Shown here in pieces: positions 1 through 7,130 of a stretch of 8,873 nt of DNA; within the stretch, counting starts at the first letter, position 1, and every line of letters begins with the position of its first letter. The stretch is from Bacteroidota bacterium. Lineage in GTDB: Bacteria > Bacteroidota > Bacteroidia > Chitinophagales > Chitinophagaceae. A program made the position numbers and the translations under genes. The stretch covers positions 1 through 8,873 of the forward strand of contig JAEZIL010000312.1 in assembly GCA_023436685.1 (NCBI GenBank), given 5' to 3'. Under the pieces are notes generated by a model. The model was not told where the DNA came from. It made no database searches and was given only the letters and a program-made list of their open reading frames with translations.

Positions 1-1012
1 GCTCTGCTTTGATATAGGGCAGCAATGTTTTGGTATTTTTTGCTACCAATTGTCCCCCTATGTAAGTTTGACTAACGTTTAGATTCTGCAGGTTGTCGCA
101 AACAATAAGATCGGCACTATCGCCAACCCGAAGCATGCCTACAGGTATCTTATAGTGCTGTACTGCATTAATGCATGCTACCCGCAAAGCATTATATATA
201 TCATGGCCTTTAGCCACCGCACGTTTCACTAATGTATTAATGTGTCCAAGTTCCAGTTCGTCCGGATGTTTATCATCACTACAAAACATTACTTTCTCAG
301 GATGGCTGGTAATGAGGCTGTGTAAAGCCTCAAAATTTTTGGCTGCGCTGCCTTCACGTATTATAATGTGCATACCGGCCGAAATCTTGTCTAATGCTTC
401 CTCAAGAGTAAAACATTCGTGATCGGTTGTGATACCTGCTGCGGCATATTGCCGTGCAGCTTCGCCTCTTAGCCCCGGTGCATGCCCATCAATAGGCTTG
501 CCTATGCGATGAGCAGCCTCAATTTTTGCCAGTACTTCTGCATCGTTAAACAATACGCCCGGATAGTTCATCATTTCCGACAAATACCATATATCAGGGT
601 TTGCTAAAAGCTTTTCAGTCTCTTTACTGTCTATTAACGCACCCGCAGTTTCAAAGGCAGTAGCCGGCACACATGATGGTGCACCAAAGAAGAATTTGAA
701 GGGTGATAGCTTACTGTTATCTATCATGTATTGAATGCCGTCTATACCACACACATTGGCTATTTCATGAGGGTCGGATATGGTAGCAATGGTACCATGC
801 ACTACTGCCATACGGGCAAATGTGGTTGGCAAAAGCATAGAACTTTCAATATGAACATGGGCATCTATGAACCCGGGTAGTATGTATTGTTCAGGCGCTG
901 TTTCAATTTTTTCAAAGGAAGTGATGATGCCGTTCTCTACTATAATAGTAGCAGGATAAGTGCTGCGTTGAAGTATGTCAACTAGCTGGCCGGATATGCT
1001 GAAGGAATGCAT
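1..1012 (-). CDS. ade: Adenine deaminase, 3'-truncated by the window edge
   Basis: This gene encodes the N-terminal 337 residues of an adenine deaminase, a metal-dependent amidohydrolase that converts adenine to hypoxanthine plus ammonia in purine salvage, in the cytoplasm. The reading frame stays open to base 1; full proteins of the family are roughly 540-580 residues, so about 200 C-terminal residues lie outside. Visible signatures are [14 protein letters not shown] at residues 46-59 (His-x-His metal site), SDPHEIANV at 79-87, GAPSCVPA at 110-117, the histidines of DGHAPG (175-180) and TDHE (196-199), and [10 protein letters not shown] at 244-253 with the catalytic-site aspartates. Together these are specific to Ade rather than to dihydroorotases or other amidohydrolases. 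The ATG at 1012 is chosen because an in-frame TAG lies two codons upstream (1018-1016). It starts 31 bp after the lutC stop on the same strand, so co-transcription is likely. The family assignment is firm; substrate specificity is inferred from it. Confidence 0.93.
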   Translation of the reverse strand, partial: MHSFSISGQLVDILQRSTYPATIIVENGIITSFEKIETAPEQYILPGFIDAHVHIESSMLLPTTFARMAVVHGTIATISDPHEIANVCGIDGIQYMIDNSKLSPFKFFFGAPSCVPATAFETAGALIDSKETEKLLANPDIWYLSEMMNYPGVLFNDAEVLAKIEAAHRIGKPIDGHAPGLRGEAARQYAAAGITTDHECFTLEEALDKISAGMHIIIREGSAAKNFEALHSLITSHPEKVMFCSDDKHPDELELGHINTLVKRAVAKGHDIYNALRVACINAVQHYKIPVGMLRVGDSADLIVCDNLQNLNVSQTYIGGQLVAKNTKTLLPYIKAE

Positions 1013-1043
1013 ATCCTAAAATTAGGCAAGAAAATGTATGGAA

Positions 1044-1703
1044 CTAGGTGTTTACAAAAAAACAGAATACTTCGCCTGGGCCGTGCACCCCCACTACCAG
1101 TGTCTTTTCAATATCGGCTGTGCGGCTAGGGCCAGTATTTAGGTTGATCATAGAGGGAAGATTGTTGCCATATTTGTTTTTCAGGCTGTCAATTCCGTCT
1201 TGTATATCTGCTACCACCTGGTTGCCCAATACAATAATGATATGTACAGGGTAAAAAACAGTAGAAGTTCGGCCCATGTGCTGTTTGCTGCTAATGATTA
1301 CCGATCCTGTGCGGGCTACTGCAAATTCACAACCCGTAATACAGGCATCCGCACTCCCATCTTCAATATGGGTTGATTGAATAAAATTAAGCTTATGGCT
1401 ACGGAAATTATTATTTAATGCTTCTTCGGAGCAAAATACCTTCTGCCAACCACGGTCATCATAGAGCAGATGAAGGTTCTCAAAAAGTTCTTCATTGTTG
1501 CCGCAAAAGATAAATTTACCTCCTAGTTTAGTAAAATTCTCTGCAAACTGTTCTTCAATACTTAATTCGCTTTTAGCAAAAGCCTCCAAAGCATCTTCTT
1601 TTTCTACATCAGGGAAGGGCATGGGCAGTTTATCCTGGCTCAGGGCTTTCCTTACTTTGCTAAGGATATTTTCCTTAGCCTTCGATGTTTTAAGTGTTTG
1701 CAT
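1044..1703 (-). CDS. lutC: LUD-domain protein (LutC/YkgG family)
   Basis: A 219-residue soluble protein of the LUD (lactate utilization, formerly DUF162) family. In Bacillus, LutC acts with the iron-sulfur proteins LutA and LutB in L-lactate oxidation. Seen here: a helical N-terminus (about 5-60), the core motif ITGCEFAVARTGSVII at residues 122-137, and the C-terminal signature GPSRTADIE (191-199) followed by LVVGVHGPGEV (202-212). Length fits stand-alone LutC. No lutA, lutB or lactate permease is in the window, so the gene is an orphan within a run of ftsH-linked genes and its actual role is uncertain. It lies 65 bp downstream of ftsH, behind a strong hairpin. The ATG at 1703 is preceded by GAGGAG (1706-1711) only two bases away, closer than an ideal Shine-Dalgarno spacing. 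The family call is firm; participation in lactate oxidation is inference. Confidence 0.9.
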   Translation of the reverse strand: MQTLKTSKAKENILSKVRKALSQDKLPMPFPDVEKEDALEAFAKSELSIEEQFAENFTKLGGKFIFCGNNEELFENLHLLYDDRGWQKVFCSEEALNNNFRSHKLNFIQSTHIEDGSADACITGCEFAVARTGSVIISSKQHMGRTSTVFYPVHIIIVLGNQVVADIQDGIDSLKNKYGNNLPSMINLNTGPSRTADIEKTLVVGVHGPGEVFCFFVNT

Positions 1704-1718
1704 AACTCCTCAAAAATA

Positions 1719-1749
1719 GCAAAGCGATGGCTTTAGTCCATCGCTTTGC
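1719..1749 (-). terminator. Strong hairpin plus T-run between ftsH and lutC (terminator/attenuator)
   Basis: A perfect 12-bp inverted repeat: GCAAAGCGATGG at 1719-1730 pairs with CCATCGCTTTGC at 1738-1749, around a 7-base loop. Read on the minus strand, the stem starts 20 bases after the ftsH stop and is followed directly by TATTTTT (1718-1712), the layout of an intrinsic terminator. The lutC start is only 15 bases beyond the stem, leaving no room for a new promoter. lutC and ade must therefore depend on read-through or on a promoter inside ftsH. On the plus strand the 3' side is not T-rich, so it looks one-directional. The structure is read directly from the bases; the terminating function is inferred. 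Confidence 0.8.
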
Positions 1750-1768
1750 AGTTAAAAATTTATTGCTA

Positions 1769-3769
1769 TTAAGCGGGGTAAATTTCAGGTTCTACGCCGG
1801 CTATAGGTGTACTGTCCTCGCTTGGATATGCATCTTCATACGGGCGTTTTCCTATCAGGCGCTCCATATCATCTTTATAAAGTACTTCTTTTTTAAGCAG
1901 TTCTTCAGCTATAGTTTTTACAGCATCCATTTTGTCTGTCAATAGCTCTTTAGTACGTTTATAAACTGCCTCTACCAGTTTGCGCACTTCATCATCTATG
2001 ATCTTACCCGTTTCTTCAGAATAGGGCTTGGTCATAGCTGTATCGTTTTGCGGATCGTAGAAAGATATGTTGCCTATTTTATCGTTCATACCGTACATCG
2101 ATACCATAGCGTATGCCATGCGGGTAACGTGCTGAAGATCGCTTAATGCGCCGGTAGATATTTTACCAAATACAAGCTCTTCCACTGCACGGCCACCAAG
2201 AGACATAGACATATCGTCCATTAAGTGATCGGTATTGCGTATGTACATTTCCTTTGGAAGGTATTGAGCATAGCCTAGTGCAGCAACGCCGCGCGGTACT
2301 ATGGTTACCTTAACCAGCGGGTGTGCATGCTCCAGGAACCAGCCCGATACAGCGTGGCCAGCTTCGTGATATGCGATAACCTTTTTTTCTTCAGGAAGTA
2401 TGATCTTATTTTTTTTCTCAAGGCCACCTATAACACGGTCAATAGCATCGTTGAAATCGCTCATGTCTACTTCGGTCTTGCCTTTACGTGCAGCAATCAA
2501 TGCAGCTTCGTTACATATATTAGCTATGTCGGCTCCGGCAAAGCCAGGTGTTTGCACCGCAAGCTTTTTAATATCCAGGTCCGAAGATTTTTTGATAGTC
2601 TTTAAGTGTACTTCAAATATCTTTTGGCGGCCTTTAACATCCGGTATATCAATAGATATCTGCCTGTCGAAACGGCCCGGGCGTAAAAGTGCAGTATCCA
2701 GTACATCGGGTCGGTTAGTTGCAGCAAGAACTATAATGCCTGTGTCTCCGCTAAAACCATCCATTTCCACCAGTAGCTGGTTCAAGGTGTTTTCACGCTC
2801 ATCGTTACTCATCATTACGTTTTTGCCACGAGCACGGCCAATTGCGTCAATTTCGTCTATGAAAACAATACATGGAGCTTTTTCGCGCGCTTGTTTAAAC
2901 AGGTCGCGTACACGGCTGGCACCCACACCTACGAAAAGTTCTACGAAATCAGAGCCTGACATAGAAAAGAAAGGTACCTGTGCTTCGCCGGCCATTGCTT
3001 TGGCTAAAAGAGTTTTACCGGTGCCGGGAGGGCCTACCAGAAGGGCGCCTTTAGGTATTTTGCCACCTAAGGCGGTGTATTTTTTGGGATTTTTAAGGAA
3101 ATCAACAATTTCCATTACCTCCACCTTCGCCTCGTCTAGTCCTGCAACATCGTTAAATGTAATATTCACACGTGTGCCCTTCTCAAATAGCTGGGCTTTA
3201 GATTTACCAATGTTAAAAATGCCACCGGCGCCACCGCCGCCGCCAGCGCCCCCGCCCATTTTACGCATGATAAGAAACCATACGGCTACCATTAGTATAA
3301 CCGGGAATAGGAAAGATTCGAGTATGGAGTTTAGCAGGCTGCCGCGCGGCTCATAGATAACGCGCACCTTTTGCCCATCGGGTGTGTTTACCTGTGCATC
3401 TTTCAGGTTTTGCTCAAACTGGTCAACTGTACCTATACGGAATGTTATAACAGGGTTACTGCTATTATTACTAGTGAAAGGCTTTTTATTAACCGGGTTT
3501 AGTTGCGGGTCTTGTTTAGCATAAACTTCAACCTCACTATTATTTACTACTACCAGTTTTTCAACAATTCCTTTATCAAGGTATTGTGTTTTAAAATCCT
3601 GAAAGCTCATTTCCTTGGCGCTATTACTCATGTTGCCGGTAAAAAACTGCAAGCCTATCAGTATTGCGAAAAACAAGCCATATATCCAATATATATTGAA
3701 ACGGGGCCCTTTTCTAGGACCCTTTCGATCGTTTCCCGGCATTCCCGGCCTTTGTTTGTTATCTTCCAT
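1769..3769 (-). CDS. ftsH: ATP-dependent zinc metalloprotease FtsH
   Basis: FtsH is a hexameric membrane-anchored AAA+ protease that extracts and degrades membrane and regulatory proteins. The 666 residues contain, in order: a basic N-terminus; a first membrane helix (about 25-44); an extracytoplasmic domain (45-148); a second membrane helix (about 149-168); a glycine-rich linker (171-183); the AAA module with Walker A GPPGTGKT (246-253), pore motif FVG (279-281), Walker B IVFIDE (301-306) and a second region of homology ending in RPGRFDR (363-369); then the M41 peptidase with HEAGH (468-472) and the probable third zinc ligand Asp544. All catalytic residues are intact. The C-terminal tail after 640 is acidic and proline-bearing. 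The ATG at 3769 gives a full-length product and follows rsfS by 24 bp. Length and domain order are normal for the family. Confidence 0.98.
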   Translation of the reverse strand: MEDNKQRPGMPGNDRKGPRKGPRFNIYWIYGLFFAILIGLQFFTGNMSNSAKEMSFQDFKTQYLDKGIVEKLVVVNNSEVEVYAKQDPQLNPVNKKPFTSNNSSNPVITFRIGTVDQFEQNLKDAQVNTPDGQKVRVIYEPRGSLLNSILESFLFPVILMVAVWFLIMRKMGGGAGGGGGAGGIFNIGKSKAQLFEKGTRVNITFNDVAGLDEAKVEVMEIVDFLKNPKKYTALGGKIPKGALLVGPPGTGKTLLAKAMAGEAQVPFFSMSGSDFVELFVGVGASRVRDLFKQAREKAPCIVFIDEIDAIGRARGKNVMMSNDERENTLNQLLVEMDGFSGDTGIIVLAATNRPDVLDTALLRPGRFDRQISIDIPDVKGRQKIFEVHLKTIKKSSDLDIKKLAVQTPGFAGADIANICNEAALIAARKGKTEVDMSDFNDAIDRVIGGLEKKNKIILPEEKKVIAYHEAGHAVSGWFLEHAHPLVKVTIVPRGVAALGYAQYLPKEMYIRNTDHLMDDMSMSLGGRAVEELVFGKISTGALSDLQHVTRMAYAMVSMYGMNDKIGNISFYDPQNDTAMTKPYSEETGKIIDDEVRKLVEAVYKRTKELLTDKMDAVKTIAEELLKKEVLYKDDMERLIGKRPYEDAYPSEDSTPIAGVEPEIYPA

Positions 3770-3793
3770 TTGTTCTTTTAAAAACTTTTTACG

Positions 3794-4225
3794 TTAATCG
3801 TTGTGTTCCTCTCGCTGCGCATCTGCCCATAGGTTTTCTATATCATAAAACTTGCGGTATTCATGATCGAATATATGAACAACTACATTTACGTAGTCAA
3901 CCAGCGTCCATTGCGTACCACGCTCCACATGGTATGGTAGCTCATCGCACTCTTTTTTTACCATGTCTTCTATCGAATCAGCTATAGCTTTTATTTGTAC
4001 GTTCGATTTTGCTTCGCACAAGATAAAGAAGTCTGCAACCGCTTCATCTATTTTTCTAAGATCAAGTGATACAATTGATTCTCCTTTTTTTTCGTGGATA
4101 GCTTTAAGGATTGTTTTAAAAAGCTTGCTGTTGCGCGTCAGGCGGGTAGCAGATTTTTTTCTTCCCTGTAATGCAGTTATAATTTTATCCAAATTGCTTA
4201 CTTCTGTTGTTTTGTTTTTTGGCAA
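3794..4225 (-). CDS. rsfS: Ribosome silencing factor RsfS (RsfA/Iojap family)
   Basis: RsfS binds ribosomal protein uL14 on the 50S subunit and blocks joining with 30S, reducing translation in stationary phase or starvation. The core is recognisable: VSLDLRKIDEAVADFFILCEA (about 52-72), the region with AIADSIED (80-87), YHVERGTQWTLVDYVNVVVHIF (98-119) and YDIENLWADA (126-135). The product from the TTG at 4225 is 143 residues. It carries a basic, probably flexible N-terminal segment of about 30 residues before the usual family start; I believe related bacteria also have such a segment. No in-frame ATG exists before residue 87, deep in the domain, and a TGA at 4243-4241 closes the frame upstream. 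A non-ATG start is therefore needed: TTG 4225 or TTG 4192 (codon 12). It is the first gene of the rsfS-ftsH run and is divergent from birA. Confidence 0.93.
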   Translation of the reverse strand: MPKNKTTEVSNLDKIITALQGRKKSATRLTRNSKLFKTILKAIHEKKGESIVSLDLRKIDEAVADFFILCEAKSNVQIKAIADSIEDMVKKECDELPYHVERGTQWTLVDYVNVVVHIFDHEYRKFYDIENLWADAQREEHND

Positions 4226-4233
4226 TATCTTTA
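4207..4233 (+). promoter_or_regulatory. Candidate birA promoter
   Basis: TATCTTTA (4226-4233) matches the Bacteroidota -7 consensus TAnnTTTG at all but the final base. A TTG at 4207-4209 lies 16 bases upstream, slightly short for the -33 element. If used, transcription would begin near 4240, downstream of the first possible TTG codon (4207). birA would then have to start at the TTG at 4258. This is weak evidence taken alone. Confidence 0.3.
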
Positions 4234-5019
4234 CAGCTATTCAAAATTAAAGAAAGTTTGTCAGTAAAGTTGCAAGCGTTATTAGATGCGCCAATAATAG
4301 AACTTGATACGATTGATAGCACCAATAACTATGCCATGCGGGTTATAGATGCCGATACGGCACAAGATGGTCTGACATTAATCGCAAGGCATCAGACAGG
4401 AGGTAAAGGTCAGCGCGGAAGAACCTGGCGAGACACCGGAACTGAAAGTCTTTTGATGAGTATTGTGGTATGCCCCGAATATACTTTAGAGCAACAATTT
4501 GCTTTTAGTGCGCTTATTGCAGCTACCATTGCAGAAACGGTACAAGGATTATGTGAAAATGCTAACATATCTGTAAAATGGCCTAATGATATAATTGTCA
4601 ATGACAAAAAGGCAGGTGGAGTGCTTATAGAGAATGTATTGCGTGGCAGCAAATGGGTTTACGCTGTTATTGGATTAGGTTTAAATGTACGCCAAACTGA
4701 ATTTCCGGGGGATTTGCCGAACGCAACGTCTTTATATCATTCAACAGGCAAGATACTGGACGCTGAACAACTGGGTTATCTAATAAGGCGGAAATTATTA
4801 CTGGCAGTTGGTGGCAATATGCAAACAAATGAAGTGGTGGCAAGGTATAATGAAATTTTATATAAAAAAGGGCAAAAACAGTTATTCATAGATGCAAATG
4901 GTATCGAGCGACATGTAAGAATATGTGAAGCATTGCCTAATGGACAACTTTTGGTGCAAAACGATAGTGGATTGCTTGAATATTATACCCACGGCACAGT
5001 AAACTGGAAATGGCAATGA
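4207..5019 (+). CDS. birA: Biotin-[acetyl-CoA-carboxylase] ligase (group I, no repressor domain)
   Basis: Biotin-protein ligase: it activates biotin with ATP and attaches it to the carrier lysine of biotin-dependent carboxylases in the cytoplasm. Numbered from the earliest TTG (4207, 270 residues), the motifs are DSTNNYAM (37-44), the biotinoyl-AMP loop GGKGQRGRTW (65-74), KWPNDI with the catalytic-region lysine (124-129), KAGGVLIE (135-142) and GLGLNV (156-161). A small C-terminal domain ends in NWKW. There is no N-terminal winged helix, so it should not act as the biotin-operon repressor. The frame has no ATG before residue 44. A start at TTG 4258 gives 253 residues, removes a 19-bp overlap with divergent rsfS and deletes only a hydrophobic stretch without family similarity, so I favour it. 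The stop overlaps the next gene's ATG. Confidence 0.93.
   Translation: MFCFLAISLQLFKIKESLSVKLQALLDAPIIELDTIDSTNNYAMRVIDADTAQDGLTLIARHQTGGKGQRGRTWRDTGTESLLMSIVVCPEYTLEQQFAFSALIAATIAETVQGLCENANISVKWPNDIIVNDKKAGGVLIENVLRGSKWVYAVIGLGLNVRQTEFPGDLPNATSLYHSTGKILDAEQLGYLIRRKLLLAVGGNMQTNEVVARYNEILYKKGQKQLFIDANGIERHVRICEALPNGQLLVQNDSGLLEYYTHGTVNWKWQ
4242..4275 (-). promoter_or_regulatory. Candidate rsfS(-ftsH) promoter, Bacteroidota type
   Basis: On the minus strand, TAATTTTG (4249-4242) matches the Bacteroidota -7 consensus TAnnTTTG exactly. TTGC (4275-4272), 22 bases upstream, can serve as the -33 element. Transcription would begin a few bases further on, giving a leader of roughly ten bases before the TTG start at 4225. 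The elements lie inside the first codons of divergent birA. The match is visible in the sequence; promoter activity is inferred, and short AT-rich motifs of this type occur by chance. Confidence 0.45.
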
Positions 5020-6863
5020 CAAGCGAAAGAATGCTACATAACCGCTGGTTGCATATAACTTTACTGATAATTGTCACAGTGCTGGCATATAGCAAGTTGT
5101 TTCATGGTGGATTCATGACATGGGATGACCCTGAATATGTAATTAATAATGCCGATATCCGATCCTTTGATAATTGGAAGCTTTGGTTTAGCAATTTTTA
5201 TGTAGGCAATTACCAGCCGCTCACAATGTTGTCTTATGCTATTGATTTTGCTATAAACGGCACCGATCCTGTTACCTATCATATAACAAATATCTTTTTC
5301 CATGCAGCAAATTCAGTTTTAGTTTGGTGGCTTATTGATAAGGTGACTTCTAATAAATTAATTGCTCTGTTTGTTGCTTTGTTGTTTGCCTTGCATCCTA
5401 CTCAAACTGAAAGTGTTTCGTGGATAGCTGAACGGAAGAATGTGCTGTATGGCTTTTTCTTCTTACTGGCGTTGATACAGTATGTTAACTATACATCGGG
5501 GAAAACGGCCGCATTCATTTGGGTAGTTGTGTTTGCCGTGCTGTCAATGCTTTGTAAAGCTGCCGCTATAAGCTTACCATTTGCTTTGTTTGCAATAGAC
5601 GTATGGATGAAGCGGCCTCTCAACCAAATGCAAACCTGGCTGGAAAAAACACCGCTTGTGGTGGTTGCTATCATAGTGGCATATATTGGTATTAAAGCAC
5701 AGGCAGCAGGTACTTTCTTAAATATGCACCCTGAATACTCGGTATGGCACACTGTTGTGTTTGCCGGATATGCGTACGTAATGTACATAGTTCAGTTGCT
5801 GTTGCCCGTTAAGCTATCGGTGCTATACCCATATCCATCTCAAATAGAAATACTGCATATTTTGTGTTTAGGTGTTGCTGTGGCAATTTTTTTATCAGCA
5901 ATTTGGGCATATAGAAAACAGCGGTATATATGGTGCGGAGGGGTTGTTTTTTATACTGCTAACATTGCCATTGTGCTTCAGTTTGTACAGTTTGGTGAGG
6001 TGTTAATGGCCGATAGGTATTTGTACATTGGTTGTTTAGGTATATGGATGCCTGTTGTTCACTATTTGTATTCATGGGCAGGTAAGTTCTCGAAAGAATG
6101 GCTGGCTACTGCTGGATTGTCGCTCATGTCGGTAACTGCATTTGCTATTACGTATCAGCGAAACGATATCTGGTTGTCTGAGCACCACTTCTGGCAATCA
6201 GTTGTAGAAACATTCCCTAATTCATCGGTAGCGCAAAGCAGCATGGGGGGCGTTTACCTGAAAGAAGGTAATTACCGCGAAGCCTTACAATATATAAACG
6301 AAGCTGTTGAAATTGATGCAAACAATTACAAAGCATGGTACAATAAAGGAGTAATACTACTAAGGCAAAATGATGCTATAGGTGCTTTAGATGCTTTGAA
6401 TAAGAGCATTGCAATAAAAGAAAATCCTAAAGCATTATTTACCCGGGCTCTTTTGTTTCAGCAAACCAACAGGCCAATGCAAGCGTTGACTGATATTGAA
6501 AAAGTACTTCAGCAGGACCCCGCAAATGCCAGAGCGTATTTTATAAAAGCCGACTGCCTGGAGCAAGCAGGAAATACCTCAAACGCTATAGACAATTATA
6601 CCAAAGCAATTTCCTATCAGGAAGATGAACCCCTGTTTTATATACGGCGTGGCATAGCTTATGCTAAATCATCTCAAACAGTTGCGGCATTAACAGACCT
6701 CAGCAAAGCGATAGAGCTGAACGATAAAAGCGCCATTGCCTGGTATTGGCGAGGTATGGTAAAGTACCGTACCGATCAATCGCCATGTGCCGACCTGCAA
6801 AAAGCAGCACAGTTAGGCAGCAAAGATGCTATAGGTGCTTTGCAGGAACTTTGCCAACATTAG
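5010..6863 (+). CDS. GT-C/TMTC-like membrane protein with C-terminal TPR repeats
   Basis: A 617-residue two-part protein. Residues 12 to about 385 form a multispanning membrane domain of roughly nine to eleven helices. Residues about 405-605 carry around five tetratricopeptide units (for example near 405-438, 440-472, 474-505, 507-540 and 541-574). The membrane part resembles the GT-C glycosyltransferase/TMTC group: an Asp-Asp pair in the first outer loop (MTWDDPEYV, 36-44), VTYHITNIFFHAANSVL (88-104), ALHPTQTESVSWIAERKNVL (127-146) and MADRYLYIG (333-341). Eukaryotic TMTC proteins are O-mannosyltransferases using lipid-linked mannose; bacterial relatives are mostly uncharacterised. A glycosyl-transfer role on the outer face of the inner membrane is therefore inference. 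The ATG at 5010 overlaps birA by 10 bp; the in-frame ATG at 5016 forms an ATGA overlap with the birA stop. Either way translation is probably coupled. It is followed by the convergent spacer. Confidence 0.85.
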   Translation: MAMTSERMLHNRWLHITLLIIVTVLAYSKLFHGGFMTWDDPEYVINNADIRSFDNWKLWFSNFYVGNYQPLTMLSYAIDFAINGTDPVTYHITNIFFHAANSVLVWWLIDKVTSNKLIALFVALLFALHPTQTESVSWIAERKNVLYGFFFLLALIQYVNYTSGKTAAFIWVVVFAVLSMLCKAAAISLPFALFAIDVWMKRPLNQMQTWLEKTPLVVVAIIVAYIGIKAQAAGTFLNMHPEYSVWHTVVFAGYAYVMYIVQLLLPVKLSVLYPYPSQIEILHILCLGVAVAIFLSAIWAYRKQRYIWCGGVVFYTANIAIVLQFVQFGEVLMADRYLYIGCLGIWMPVVHYLYSWAGKFSKEWLATAGLSLMSVTAFAITYQRNDIWLSEHHFWQSVVETFPNSSVAQSSMGGVYLKEGNYREALQYINEAVEIDANNYKAWYNKGVILLRQNDAIGALDALNKSIAIKENPKALFTRALLFQQTNRPMQALTDIEKVLQQDPANARAYFIKADCLEQAGNTSNAIDNYTKAISYQEDEPLFYIRRGIAYAKSSQTVAALTDLSKAIELNDKSAIAWYWRGMVKYRTDQSPCADLQKAAQLGSKDAIGALQELCQH

Positions 6864-6888
6864 ATCGCTTATGTATAAATAATATACG

Positions 6889-6908
6889 TTGCTAAGTTTT
6901 GCTAAGTT
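6889..6908. repeat. Tandem 10-bp direct repeat (TTGCTAAGTT x2)
   Basis: TTGCTAAGTT occurs twice head to tail, at 6889-6898 and 6899-6908, without mismatch. The reverse complement of its core, TTAGCAA, appears at 7010-7016, and TTAGCAG follows ten bases later at 7020-7026. The 10-bp period equals about one helical turn. The repeat is certain; any function is unknown. Confidence 0.75.
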
Positions 6909-6948
6909 TCGAGTAAAAAAATAAAAAATTTATGCGGCAATGTTTGGG

Positions 6949-6975
6949 TGAAACCTTTTCCAATAGTGGGTTTCA
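6949..6975. repeat. 7-bp inverted repeat in the convergent spacer
   Basis: TGAAACC (6949-6955) and GGTTTCA (6969-6975) are perfect reverse complements around a 13-base loop. The stem is short, and the nearest T-run on the plus strand begins 21 bases later, so it does not fit a standard intrinsic terminator. It could be a weak 3'-end structure for either converging transcript, or chance. Confidence 0.4.
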
Positions 6976-7130
6976 AGGCTGAATTGTAGCAGGTGCTTTT
7001 TTTTGAAAATTAGCAATTGTTAGCAGCAGTTATACTTAGTTATGTTATGTCAAAGAGCATTGTTCATTAGGCAATGAAAAGTCAAAATTACAATAATTAA
7101 TCTATAAATTGTTTTAAAATTTTAGACTGT

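Larger units (their letters stand above)
6864..7130. other. AT-rich convergent intergenic spacer
   Basis: This 267-bp gap lies between the stop codons of the TPR protein gene and pabA, which point at each other. It is AT-rich, with A and T runs (near 6914-6931 and an eight-T run at 6997-7004), and contains no ORF above about 16 codons. No tRNA-like fold or clear intrinsic terminator is visible for either side. It contains the tandem repeat and inverted repeat listed separately. It probably serves as the shared 3' region of two converging transcripts. Confidence 0.7.

Noticed and set aside
171..422. 83-codon plus-strand ORF
   Set aside because: It is antisense to the adenine deaminase frame, which carries clear catalytic motifs; the ORF has none.
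1015..1026. CCTAAAATTAGG palindrome-like element between lutC and ade
   Set aside because: The usable stem is only four or five pairs with a tiny loop and no T-run. It also only partly resembles a -7 promoter box (TAATTTTA), so neither function is supported.
3221..3259. GC-rich repetitive stretch suggestive of a simple repeat
   Set aside because: It encodes the glycine-rich linker after the second FtsH membrane helix, which is common in this family.
2400..3356. 318-codon plus-strand ORF opposite ftsH
   Set aside because: It lies fully antisense to an intact, strongly conserved ftsH and its product shows no domain pattern, only low-complexity Ser/Pro-rich sequence mirroring the ftsH codons.
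6932..6982. 16-codon mini-ORF starting with ATGCGGCAA in the convergent spacer
   Set aside because: Very short, no ribosome site or recognisable peptide; expected by chance.
7052..7074. CATTG/CAATG inverted repeat near the pabA end
   Set aside because: Only five pairs around a nine-base loop and not followed by a T-run on the minus strand; insufficient for a terminator call.
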